A stretch of DNA of 64,000 nucleotides. Origin: Oscillospiraceae bacterium. GTDB taxonomy: Bacteria; Bacillota; Clostridia; Oscillospirales; Acutalibacteraceae. The stretch's first letter is position 1; the number at the start of each line of letters is the position of its first letter. Shown in pieces: positions 27,622-35,764 of this stretch. The notes under the pieces were generated by a model, which saw only the letters and a list, made by a program, of their open reading frames with translations, made no database searches and was not told the origin of the DNA. The position numbers were made by a program, and so were the translations under genes. The stretch is from the NCBI GenBank assembly GCA_015065925.1, contig SVPL01000007.1, forward strand, positions 1-64,000, given 5' to 3'.

Positions 27622-28941
27622 CTAAACCGATGTATTTAAAAACTCATTAAAATTTTCTTCGGGCACCATTTTACCGCCCGTTGCCCACACTATATGTGTG
27701 GAATTTTGAAGAACATCATCCGTAATGTTGTTATTTTTTAAATACTCTTTTGTATTATCATATTCCAAAAGCTTAATTGCCCCCTCAAAGCCTGCACAGG
27801 CAGAGGGTTCAATTTTAATATTTTCACTGCTATAAAGGAGCCTCAAATAATTAAAGAGGCTCTTATCTTTTACCGTAAAATCGCCCGAAAGATGATTTTG
27901 CATAATTCTTGTAACAAATCCTGACGGTGCAGGACAAGCAAGTCCGTCCGCATTGGATTTACCAACAACACCGTAATCTTTAACATTTGCTTTTTCATAT
28001 AGTCCTGTTGAAATTCCAAGCATTACCGACGGAAAAGCAGTAGGCTCTGCAAAAAAGCAGTGAACATTATCACCAAACAAGAATTTAAGTCCATAACTTA
28101 TTCCGCCCGGTGCACCGCCTACCCCTGCGGGAATATAAACAAATAAGGGGTGTTTTTCATCTACGGTTATTTTTAATTCTTCAAGCTGATTTTTAAGACG
28201 ATTAGCCGCTACAGAATAACCTAAAAACAAATCCTTTGACCATTCATCATCAACAAAATAACTTTTGGGATTTTCTGCAGAAGCCTTTCTGCCCTGCTCA
28301 ACCGCATAGGTATAATCATCGGCATACTCTATAACCTCAACACCCTTACTACGAAGCAAATCCTTTTTCCACTTTTTGGCATCAGCCGACATATGTATTT
28401 TTACACTAAAGCCAATAGCGGCGCTTATGATACCTATAGACATACCAAGATTTCCCGTAGAGCCTACCTGAACAGTATAATCCTTAAAAAACTCTTTAAA
28501 TTCAGAAAGCTTTTCGTAGTTTTCGCTCTCTTTTATAAGTCCGTTAGAAACGGCAAGGCTTTCGGCGTGCTTTAACACCTCGTAAATGCCGCCTCGCGCC
28601 TTAACCGAACCCGCAATAGGCAAATGACTATCCAATTTCAAAAATAATCTACCGCAAATTTTATGCCCATTATTATTAAGAGCCGCCTTCATTTGGTTGA
28701 TTTCCAAAAGCGGTGATTCAATTATACCGCTATTTTGAGCCGTTTCGGGAAATTCCTTTTTAATAAAGGGGGCAAATCTTAAAAGTCTTTGCTCTGCATC
28801 AAAAATTTCCTCTTTGGAAACCGCCAATTCAGATAACCCTTTTACGCTTTCAAAAGGCATTTTAAAGGGGTTTATCCAACATTGCTCCAATTCCTTGGAA
28901 ACATTTTCAATTGCAATTTTGTTTTCAAGCATACTGTTCAC
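27622..28941 (-). CDS. dsdA: D-serine ammonia-lyase
   Basis: DsdA is a PLP enzyme that converts D-serine to pyruvate and ammonia. The 439-residue protein matches the family in length, with PLP lysine Lys114 in GSVKARGGIYEVLKHAE, VGSTGNLGMSIG, and the glycine-rich YIPAGVGGAPGGISYG. It is the last gene of the tightly spaced minus-strand run from glgB. No dsdX permease or dsdC regulator is nearby, so it probably detoxifies or uses D-serine from peptidoglycan or host sources. Confidence 0.92.
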   Translation of the reverse strand: MNSMLENKIAIENVSKELEQCWINPFKMPFESVKGLSELAVSKEEIFDAEQRLLRFAPFIKKEFPETAQNSGIIESPLLEINQMKAALNNNGHKICGRLFLKLDSHLPIAGSVKARGGIYEVLKHAESLAVSNGLIKESENYEKLSEFKEFFKDYTVQVGSTGNLGMSIGIISAAIGFSVKIHMSADAKKWKKDLLRSKGVEVIEYADDYTYAVEQGRKASAENPKSYFVDDEWSKDLFLGYSVAANRLKNQLEELKITVDEKHPLFVYIPAGVGGAPGGISYGLKFLFGDNVHCFFAEPTAFPSVMLGISTGLYEKANVKDYGVVGKSNADGLACPAPSGFVTRIMQNHLSGDFTVKDKSLFNYLRLLYSSENIKIEPSACAGFEGAIKLLEYDNTKEYLKNNNITDDVLQNSTHIVWATGGKMVPEENFNEFLNTSV

Positions 28942-28957
28942 CTTTCAGATATTTAAA

Positions 28958-29797
28958 TTATATTTTTCCTAAAAGCTTAAGAGCATTTTCACCAATAATT
29001 TTATTCCTTTCATCATCCTCAAGAGGTAGATTTTTTATAAGCTCCAGACTTTGCTTTTGGTCGGTCCAAGGACTGTCTGTTCCAAATAAAATTCTGTCTA
29101 CACCAAAAGCCTTAACAAGCTTTAAAAATTCTTTTTCATTAAGCAAATTCAAAAAATCATCCGAAAAAGAATTATCCAAAGGTGTTATTTTACCCAAAGC
29201 AAAGGCGGTATCCAGCATTGCAGAGGTATTAGCTAAATTTTCTGCAACCTCCTGCCAATTTTTCCAACCACCCATATGGGCGAGGATTATTTTCATATCC
29301 CCAACCTGCTTTAAGGCGTTTGCCGTCATTTTAGGTGAGCAACGAACGGCACCGGGAAAACCTATATCGTCACCCGAATGCATTAAAACAACAAGCCCAA
29401 GCTCGGCGGCTCGGCTTAAAATTCTAATATACCTAATATCGTCAATATCAACATCCTGATAAACGGGATGTATTTTTATGCCCTTTATTCCGTTTTGTGA
29501 GAGTCGCTCCAGCTCCTCTTTCCAATCAGGTGAATCGGGATGCATAGCGCCAAAATAAACAAGATTATCCTTACCGTTATTCTCAATTGAAAAGGTGTTC
29601 ATTGATTCGAGCTTTAAAGGATTGGTGGCAACGGGCAAAACAACCGAATAATCAATACCGGCATTTTCCATAGATGCTTTAAGCCCCGAAGCTGTACCGT
29701 TAGAAAAATAAGGAATATGACCTGTAGCCGAGAGCTTTGAAACTGCTAACTCTGCTATTTTATCGGGAAATGTGTGGGTGTGAATGTCTATAATCAT
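28958..29797 (-). CDS. Amidohydrolase-family TIM-barrel metal hydrolase
   Basis: The 279-residue protein has the Amidohydro_2-type metal ligands: DIHTHTFPDKIAE at the N-terminus, KIHPVYQDVD, LMHSGDD, ILAHMGG, and GTDSPWTDQK near the C-terminus. Relatives include decarboxylases and lactonases of the amidohydrolase superfamily; the substrate here is unknown. It overlaps the EFR1 gene by 4 bases (ATGA) and is 16 bases from dsdA, so all are probably co-translated. Confidence 0.85.
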   Translation of the reverse strand: MIIDIHTHTFPDKIAELAVSKLSATGHIPYFSNGTASGLKASMENAGIDYSVVLPVATNPLKLESMNTFSIENNGKDNLVYFGAMHPDSPDWKEELERLSQNGIKGIKIHPVYQDVDIDDIRYIRILSRAAELGLVVLMHSGDDIGFPGAVRCSPKMTANALKQVGDMKIILAHMGGWKNWQEVAENLANTSAMLDTAFALGKITPLDNSFSDDFLNLLNEKEFLKLVKAFGVDRILFGTDSPWTDQKQSLELIKNLPLEDDERNKIIGENALKLLGKI

Positions 29798-30522
29798 TTA
29801 TAACCTCTGTTTTTTTTATCATTATTATTTCCGTTACAATAAAGTTTAAACTTTTTATTATTTATGTTTTTTAAATACGTTTTTAAAAAACAATTATACT
29901 TTACATTTAATGCATTATTCGGACAAATATCAACACATCTAAGACAACGAATACAGTTACTGTTAATTTCACCTTTAGAAATTGCCATCATAACACATTT
30001 TTCGGTGCACAAACCACATCCGTTACAAGCATTTGTGCTTTTGATTTTCACACCAATTTGACTTCTGATTTTAGGAAAAAAGTCTGCTAACGGATTTTTA
30101 AAATATTTAGGTATTTCAATAGCTTTTGTGTTTGAAATACAATCCAAAATTGGTTCCAATAAAGAAAAATCAAAATCGACTTCTTGGTTTAAATAAGTAT
30201 GTCCGATTGGCACGTAAGCGGCAGCAATCACTTTACCGCTAATTAACTTTGAAGCATTATAAATAACATTACCGAAAGATTTTTTGCCATAAGTTGCTAT
30301 TATAATAAATTTTTCTGCTTTAATAAGGGGAAGTACTGATTTAACCGGTGTTGGAATATTCTGGCAATATACAGGGAAAACAATTATAGCTAAATCGGAG
30401 ATTAATTTTTCGGTAGATTTTTTAGGCTCAATATCAATTACATCAACATTTAACCTTTCGGCAAAAAAATCTGCAACTTTCCGCGTTCTCCCCGTGGCAG
30501 AAAAACAATAAAGATTTATCAT
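29794..30522 (-). CDS. EFR1-type flavodoxin-ferredoxin fusion protein
   Basis: An N-terminal flavodoxin-like domain (about 1-150, starting MINLYCFSATGRTRKVADFF) is fused to a two-cluster ferredoxin domain: CNGCGLCTEKCVMM and CIRCLRCVDICPNNA, that is, two CxxCxxCxxxC/P sites for [4Fe-4S] clusters. Such EFR1-family proteins are thought to shuttle electrons in anaerobes. The start chosen is eight codons after the ORF-track one, because AAAGGAG is 6 bases upstream. It overlaps the PP-loop gene by ATGA, suggesting it supplies electrons to that enzyme. The tail is rich in Lys and Asn. Confidence 0.85.
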   Translation of the reverse strand: MINLYCFSATGRTRKVADFFAERLNVDVIDIEPKKSTEKLISDLAIIVFPVYCQNIPTPVKSVLPLIKAEKFIIIATYGKKSFGNVIYNASKLISGKVIAAAYVPIGHTYLNQEVDFDFSLLEPILDCISNTKAIEIPKYFKNPLADFFPKIRSQIGVKIKSTNACNGCGLCTEKCVMMAISKGEINSNCIRCLRCVDICPNNALNVKYNCFLKTYLKNINNKKFKLYCNGNNNDKKNRGYK

Positions 30523-31913
30523 ATCTTCTCCTTTAAAAATTCGCACATCACTTCACATTCAGGTATTTTCTCAAGGGAAAAACCCAGAAAATTTTCAATT
30601 TCTTCTATCGCTTCATCCCGTGTTATGTTTTTATCACGACTTGCTAATGAAATTTCAATAGCACTAAAGGGTATCATCTGACTGCGACAATAATAAAATC
30701 TATTAAACTGCGAAAATTCCTTACATTTTTCGATTTTACAGCTTGTGTGAAGCCCTTTTGCCGTATCGTCAGGCATCACCCAACCACATTCTTTCACTAT
30801 TGTTTCCTTAATATTGTTCCAATTGTAAATTCCACCGCTTATTTCATTAAAATCCACCTGCACAAATGCGGGAATGTTTCCACTCCATGAGGAGTTTCGT
30901 ATACTACGGCGAAGCGGAAATACAATTTGCGGAATTTGATGTATCGCCGCAACTGCATTTGAAACAAGTTCGTTTTTGTAACCTGAAATTTTTTTGAAAA
31001 TACTATCCCCAAATGCAAGCTGTTTCATAGTGGCAAGGGTATGAAACTGCCCTCTTTTAAGAGGTGGATGTAAGGTTAAAACCCTGCCAACATTAAAAAA
31101 AATCTGCAAAAATTTATTATCTGAGAAACTGTATGCTATTTTAGGTGCCATATTGTTATAATAAAGCCCCAACATCTGGGCAGGTTCATTTCCCGCCATA
31201 AAATAAGGCACCCTATTACTTACAAGCTCAGGATAAAAAAGAATATATGCAAGTGATGGACAAGCACAGGTATTTTCGCTTAGTTCATACAACTTTTTAT
31301 AAATTTTTTGCATATCCGTTTTACTTACTGTTCGCGTAATAAACTCAACAGTAGAAAAATGTTTTTTGGCATTTTCTATACTTTGCTTTGCCGAGTCTGA
31401 CATATACGGTATTTCCCAAGTAAGGGCAAGAACCCTAAGTCCCTTCACCTTTGAAAGATAATATAAAAGATATGTAGAATCCTTACCACCTGTATAAAAT
31501 AGAGCAACATCAAACCGTGATTTTTTAGAGCGTGATATTTCTTTTATAATAGGTACGATACTGCGTAAATTTTTAGTTTCCACCATAGTTTGACACATTG
31601 GACAAATTCCATTTTCATCAAACTCTAAACCCGGAATAATAAAATTATTGGCGCTGCATTTTTTGCAAAACCTTGCTTCCTTAATAGTTTTTGGCGTGAT
31701 ATTAAGATTTTCTTTAGTAACTATCTGCTCTCCAACAAGGCTACCCAAAACAGATATTTCCCTATCACTTAAAGCTTTTGGCAACAATGAAATTAATTCA
31801 GCCTGTCTTGTTTTTAGGCGAACTGTATTTTTAAACATATTTTCTTTGTTTCTAAGACCATAATAAATAAGCTTATTATCACTTAGCTTCCAACGATTTT
31901 GCAAATAGTACAT
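30519..31913 (-). CDS. PP-loop ATP pyrophosphatase, N-acetyl sugar amidotransferase-like
   Basis: The 464-residue protein contains a zinc-ribbon-like CKKCSAN...ENGICPMC (about 83-107) followed by the PP-loop YTGGKDSTYLLYYL (about 139-152), the order found in WbpG/PseA/WbuX amidotransferases. The partners of those enzymes (HisH/HisF-like) are absent; instead an EFR1 redox protein is translationally coupled. Further cysteines occur (TCACPS, SCKIEKC, CEVMC). Adenylation of a substrate, with sulfur or redox chemistry, is plausible, but the product is unknown. The N-terminal 80 residues are extra. RBS AGGTGG is 14 bases upstream of ATG, rather far, so the start is uncertain. Confidence 0.75.
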   Translation of the reverse strand: MYYLQNRWKLSDNKLIYYGLRNKENMFKNTVRLKTRQAELISLLPKALSDREISVLGSLVGEQIVTKENLNITPKTIKEARFCKKCSANNFIIPGLEFDENGICPMCQTMVETKNLRSIVPIIKEISRSKKSRFDVALFYTGGKDSTYLLYYLSKVKGLRVLALTWEIPYMSDSAKQSIENAKKHFSTVEFITRTVSKTDMQKIYKKLYELSENTCACPSLAYILFYPELVSNRVPYFMAGNEPAQMLGLYYNNMAPKIAYSFSDNKFLQIFFNVGRVLTLHPPLKRGQFHTLATMKQLAFGDSIFKKISGYKNELVSNAVAAIHQIPQIVFPLRRSIRNSSWSGNIPAFVQVDFNEISGGIYNWNNIKETIVKECGWVMPDDTAKGLHTSCKIEKCKEFSQFNRFYYCRSQMIPFSAIEISLASRDKNITRDEAIEEIENFLGFSLEKIPECEVMCEFLKEKI

Positions 31914-31922
31914 ATTATATAA

Positions 31923-32378
31923 TTAATCCACCTTTACCTTAACAACTACCTTTAAAACCTCTTGGGGATCATTTACTGCCTTGCCGGGTAGATGCAAATC
32001 ACTTGGATAAAGCACCATAAAATCGCCACTTTTCAGTACCATAGTCTGAGTTTCACACTCATAAAACCAAACATCCTTTTCCTCTTTTGCTTCTATTAGC
32101 TTTTTATCATTTTGAATGGGTGCAACGGCAATTACCTCCTCACCTTTTACAATATACTGAATATCAATATATTTTTTGTGAGCCTCGGCTACCGTTTTGT
32201 CGGGATTGGTATCATACTTTTGTACCATATAGTAAATGTTATCGCCGTCCAACTCATATTTACCAATATTAACCTTGGTAAAATCGGTTTTGGCGATAAA
32301 CTCAAGAGCAGTATATACCCTGCCCAAGCCCTTATAATTATTTATATTTTCAATTCTGTCAAAAATCATTTTTGTCAC
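31923..32378 (-). CDS. YhcH/YjgK/YiaL (DUF386) family cupin protein
   Basis: The 151-residue protein has the DUF386 pattern: GKYELDGDNIYYMVQKYDT, EAHKKYIDIQYIVKGEE and FMVLYPSDLHLPG with the cupin histidines. One member, YhcH, is an anomerase of N-acetylneuraminate; others sit in sugar operons. A sugar anomerase or isomerase-helper role is reasonable, the substrate unknown. It lies 4 bases after glgB and 9 before the PP-loop gene. Confidence 0.88.
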   Translation of the reverse strand: MTKMIFDRIENINNYKGLGRVYTALEFIAKTDFTKVNIGKYELDGDNIYYMVQKYDTNPDKTVAEAHKKYIDIQYIVKGEEVIAVAPIQNDKKLIEAKEEKDVWFYECETQTMVLKSGDFMVLYPSDLHLPGKAVNDPQEVLKVVVKVKVD

Positions 32379-32382
32379 CTTT

Positions 32383-34380
32383 TTATTTTATTTTTTTAAG
32401 TACAAATGCAGAACGGCTTGGCAAATAACAATTAAATCCAAACCAATCGTGCGGTGTTCTTTCGGCTTTATATTTATGCTTTGTATCCACCCTTGAAAAA
32501 CCGCCGAATTTTCCGTCGTCGGAGGATAACACAACCTTATATAATCCTTCTTCTCCTACTGGAACAAAATATCCTTCAAAGGATTTTTGGGGATTAAAAT
32601 TGAAGACAAAAACAAAGTCATTTTTGGTGTAGATTAAAATCTTATCGTCGTTATGCATCCAACGGTTTACAGGGCTGATTTCAAGAAGATTTTGCTCCTT
32701 TAAAAGTTTTATCATCGCCTTGTCAAAATCCCCAAGCTCTCTGTAACGGAGATTGGGATTATCCACAAGACTCCACTGTCTGCGACAATAGTGATAACTC
32801 CAACCGTTGCCCTCGCGGGGAAAATCAATCCATTCGGGATGCCCAAATTCATTACCCATAAAATTAAGGTAGCCCTCACCCGAAAGGGACGCCGTTAAAA
32901 GTCTAATCATTTTATGTAAAGCAATGCCTCTGTCCACCACGGGATTTGCACCAAATTTCTGCATACCAACATACATTTCGGCATCGCAAAGGCGGAACAT
33001 TATGGTTTTGTCACCAACCAAGGCTTGGTCGTGAGATTCGGCATATCCAATGTTTTTTTCTTTTGGACGCCTGCCTGTAAGCTCATACCAAAACTTTATA
33101 ATATCCCAACTTTCATCCTCGCACTCTTTTATGGTTTTTATCCACAAATCGGGAACACCCATAGAAAGTCTGTAATCAAAGCCGATGCCCCCCTCAGAAA
33201 TGGGAATACACATTCCCGGCATACCCGACATATCCTCAGCAATGGTAATGGCATTGGGATTTATTTTATGTATAAGCTCATTGGCAAGCTGTAAATATGT
33301 AACGGCTTCGGTATCGGTGTTTAAAGAAAAATACATATCGTAGCCCGTAAAAGCACTACCCAATCCGTGGTCGTGATAAAGCATAGAGGTTACACCGTCA
33401 AAGCGGAAACCGTCAAAGTGAAAAGCCTTCATCCAGTATTTTAAATTGGATAGTAAAAAATGTAGAACTTCATTTTTACCGTAGTTGAAAAGCTTTGTAC
33501 CCCAAGCCGAATGGTCACCCCTTGCACCCTCGTGGAAAAACTGATAAACAGTACCGTCAAACTCATTAAGACCTTCATTTGTATTTTTTACCGCGTGGGA
33601 ATGAACAACATCCAAAAGCACCGTAATTCCGTTTTTGTGGGCGGTGTTAATTAATTTTTTAAGCTCTTTGGCGGTGCCGTACCTTGAGGAGGGCGCAAAA
33701 AAGTTTGAAACCTGATAACCAAAAGAGCCGTAATAGGGATGCTCCATTATCGCCATAATTTGTATTGTGTTGTAACCCGCTTTTTTAATTCTTGGCAGTA
33801 TGTTTTTTGTAAACTCTTTGTATGTGGAAACCCTGCCTTCCTCTCCCGACATACCAATGTGGCACTCATAAATGAAGGGAGTTTTCTCAGGCACAAAGCC
33901 CTCATCCGTCCAAGGGAAGGCATCAAAGGTGTTTTCAATTTCGGCACACCACATATATGTAACGGGGTCCTGCACCACTCTGGTTGCATAGGTTGGAACT
34001 CTGCGGAGCATTTCGCCGTTATGCATTACTATCGCCTGAATTTTCTGCCCAACCCTCAGGGCATTTTTACCCTTAATAAAAATCTCAAAAACTCCGTTTT
34101 CAAGACGGTTCATAGGGTGACTTTCGGTGTTCCAGCCGTTAAAATCACCCGTAAAATACATTTCATCGGCAGCGGGAGCCCATTCACGATAAACCCATCC
34201 GTCTTCGGTTTTGTGAATACCGAAATATTCGTATCCCGATGCAAAATCAACAATATCTTTGTCCTTAGCCAAAAGCTCCTTGCGCTTTGACTCTAAAAGT
34301 TCTGCTCTTAGTTCAATATCGCCCTTAAAAGGCACCAAATAAGGATCGGTTTTTAAAATTTCACTTATTTTTGCAGGCAC
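32383..34380 (-). CDS. glgB: 1,4-alpha-glucan branching enzyme
   Basis: The GH13/CBM48 enzyme introduces alpha-1,6 branches into glycogen. The 665-residue product has the N-terminal CBM48 (WAPAADEMYFTGDFNGW), the TIM barrel with the nucleophile region FHFDGFRFDGVTSM, the acid/base region AEDMSGMP and AESHDQ, and a C-terminal beta domain. It is the eukaryote/Bacteroides-like form (short N-terminus), as in many Clostridia. The ORF-track TTG start lies at or upstream of the expected transcription start of the promoter at 34412-34441, so I chose the GTG with AGGGTGG upstream. No other glg genes are in the window. Confidence 0.88.
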   Translation of the reverse strand: MPAKISEILKTDPYLVPFKGDIELRAELLESKRKELLAKDKDIVDFASGYEYFGIHKTEDGWVYREWAPAADEMYFTGDFNGWNTESHPMNRLENGVFEIFIKGKNALRVGQKIQAIVMHNGEMLRRVPTYATRVVQDPVTYMWCAEIENTFDAFPWTDEGFVPEKTPFIYECHIGMSGEEGRVSTYKEFTKNILPRIKKAGYNTIQIMAIMEHPYYGSFGYQVSNFFAPSSRYGTAKELKKLINTAHKNGITVLLDVVHSHAVKNTNEGLNEFDGTVYQFFHEGARGDHSAWGTKLFNYGKNEVLHFLLSNLKYWMKAFHFDGFRFDGVTSMLYHDHGLGSAFTGYDMYFSLNTDTEAVTYLQLANELIHKINPNAITIAEDMSGMPGMCIPISEGGIGFDYRLSMGVPDLWIKTIKECEDESWDIIKFWYELTGRRPKEKNIGYAESHDQALVGDKTIMFRLCDAEMYVGMQKFGANPVVDRGIALHKMIRLLTASLSGEGYLNFMGNEFGHPEWIDFPREGNGWSYHYCRRQWSLVDNPNLRYRELGDFDKAMIKLLKEQNLLEISPVNRWMHNDDKILIYTKNDFVFVFNFNPQKSFEGYFVPVGEEGLYKVVLSSDDGKFGGFSRVDTKHKYKAERTPHDWFGFNCYLPSRSAFVLKKIK

Positions 34381-34411
34381 AAAATCCACCACCCTGAAAA
34401 TTATCAACTAT

Positions 34412-34441
34412 ATTATACCAAATAACACCAATAAAAATCAA
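34412..34441 (-). promoter_or_regulatory. SigmaA promoter for glgB operon
   Basis: Minus strand TTGATT, 18 bases, TATAAT. Transcription would start around 34405, which rules out the TTG start and supports the GTG start of glgB about 25 bases downstream. Confidence 0.7.
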
Positions 34442-34496
34442 CAAAAAAAGCAAAGTTTATTAAATAAATTAATGCAAATATTCGACCTTTTTCCGC

Positions 34497-34525
34497 TTGA
34501 CTAAATCACCTAAATATGTTATACT
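34497..34525 (+). promoter_or_regulatory. SigmaA promoter for smpB-ssrA
   Basis: TTGACT, 17-base spacer, TATACT, 21 bases upstream of the smpB ATG. ssrA, 25 bases after smpB, may also be read from here. Confidence 0.85.
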
Positions 34526-34546
34526 ATTCATCCACGAAAGGAGTGA

Positions 34547-35011
34547 ATGTCGGTGGAACAAACAAAAACAATAGCAACAAATAAAAAGGCTTTTCACGAT
34601 TATTTTGTTATAGAAAGCTTTGAAGCCGGCATTGAGCTTTGTGGCACAGAGGTAAAATCCCTTCGCAAGGGCGGGGTGAATTTAAAGGATTCCTGGTGCA
34701 GTATTGATAATGCCGAGCTTTGGATAAAGGGTATGCATATTTCCCCCTATGAGCAGGGAAATATATTTAACAGGGACCCACTCAGAGTTCGTAAACTCTT
34801 AATGCACAAGCGTGAAATAATGCGCCTTTTCGGTCAACTTAAGCAACAAGGCTTAACCCTTATCCCCCTTTCAATTTACTTTAAGGGCTCTTTAGTTAAG
34901 GTTCAGGTTGGTCTTTGCAAGGGTAAAAAGCTTTATGATAAGCGCGAGGATATGGCAAAAAGGGATGCCAAGCGTGATATTGAGCGCAACCTAAAGGAGC
35001 AAAACAGATAA
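34547..35011 (+). CDS. smpB: SsrA-binding protein SmpB
   Basis: SmpB binds tmRNA and brings it to stalled ribosomes. The 154-residue protein shows [37 protein letters not shown] and the C-terminal tail [20 protein letters not shown], which folds in the decoding centre. GAAAGGAGTGA precedes the ATG. It is directly upstream of its RNA partner ssrA on the same strand. Confidence 0.96.
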   Translation: MSVEQTKTIATNKKAFHDYFVIESFEAGIELCGTEVKSLRKGGVNLKDSWCSIDNAELWIKGMHISPYEQGNIFNRDPLRVRKLLMHKREIMRLFGQLKQQGLTLIPLSIYFKGSLVKVQVGLCKGKKLYDKREDMAKRDAKRDIERNLKEQNR

Positions 35012-35035
35012 ATTATTACCTATTACTTCAAATAT

Positions 35036-35383
35036 GGGGGCGTAAAGGCTTCGACAGGGATTATGAAGTACGGTAAGCGGGTAGTGGCGCGGACACACTT
35101 TAAAATCCGCAAACTTTAAATTAAACGACAACTCTAAAGTTGCCTACGCAGCCTAATTAGGCTGCCGTCCGACCTCAGAGCACCGCGGCTGAGCTAGGGC
35201 GTCGAATTAGCGGTGAACGTGAATAAGGGTGCTCCCTAACCCTTATCATGACTTTTAGGGATACCAAGGCTTTGGGTTTGACGATTAACCTGACGCCGAG
35301 GGAAACTAAATAATCGTCTGCACCCGGAGAAAGCTGTATGAATTGATTTTTGGACGCGGGTTCGATTCCCGCCGCCTCCACCA
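35036..35383 (+). ncRNA. ssrA: tmRNA (ssrA)
   Basis: The 348-nt RNA starts GGGGGCGTAAAGGCTTCGACA and ends in the tRNA-like TTCGATTCCCGCCGCCTCCACCA. The 5' GGGGGCG pairs with 3' CGCCTCC, including the G3-U pair that specifies alanine charging. The tag reading frame at 35109-35156 is GCA AAC ... GCA GCC TAA, giving ANFKLNDNSKVAYAA. The mature 3' CCA is encoded. Pseudoknot segments are GC-rich between 35155 and 35340. A terminator follows 80 bases downstream. Confidence 0.97.
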
Positions 35384-35460
35384 AATGGACATTGCACGAA
35401 CACCTACTACTTCAAAGGCGGTTTTGCCATAGAAGAGTTTCTGTAATGTCAACACAAAAA

Positions 35461-35497
35461 ACGAGAGTCAAGGTTTTAACGCCTTGGCTCTCGTTTT
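35461..35497 (+). terminator. Terminator after ssrA
   Basis: ACGAGAGTCAAGG and CCTTGGCTCTCGT pair over 13 bp with one T-G wobble around an 8-nt loop, followed by TTTT. An A-run on the other side could let it act for minus-strand transcription too. Confidence 0.85.
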
Positions 35498-35498
35498 G

Positions 35499-35651
35499 CT
35501 ATTCTTCTTTGTTTTCGGTTTGTGTGTCTTTGTTCTTTTCTTGCTGTTCGGCATAATACTTCTTCATTTCAGGCACAAGAAATCTTGCAAACGATTCTAT
35601 GATTGATTGCGGTAATTCAATATCATACTTATCTCGTTTTTCCTCTGACAT
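35499..35651 (-). CDS. Small hypothetical protein beside the integrase
   Basis: This 50-residue ORF (too short for the track) begins MSEEKRDKYDIELPQSIIE and ends KDTQTENKEE. It is highly charged and helical. It lies about 110 bases downstream of the integrase on the same strand. There is no good ribosome site, but composition and codon pattern look coding. Similar small acidic/basic ORFs often accompany integrases of Firmicutes elements. The function is unknown. Confidence 0.5.
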   Translation of the reverse strand: MSEEKRDKYDIELPQSIIESFARFLVPEMKKYYAEQQEKNKDTQTENKEE

Positions 35652-35739
35652 TTTCTACACAAGGCTTTGTTGGTCAGTAATGCTTGTCAGTGCCGTCTCC
35701 TTTCTGCTATATTCGCAAATCGATGTTCAAATCTATGTA

Positions 35740-35759
35740 CAAGGGGCAAACGCCCCTTG
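35740..35759 (-). terminator. Hairpin just after integrase stop
   Basis: CAAGGGGC and GCCCCTTG form a perfect 8-bp stem with loop AAAC 6 bases beyond the integrase stop codon. There is no U-run, so it may be an end-protecting fold or weak terminator. Confidence 0.45.
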
Positions 35760-35764
35760 CGGAA

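Noticed and set aside
33739-34290. 183-aa plus-strand ORF opposite glgB
   Set aside because: Antisense to conserved glgB codons; no start signal; no recognisable domain.
35175-35384. Minus-strand ORF within ssrA (69 aa) and plus-strand ORFs at 35350 and 35684
   Set aside because: They lie inside or across the tmRNA or the integrase gene and are artefacts of RNA or antisense sequence.
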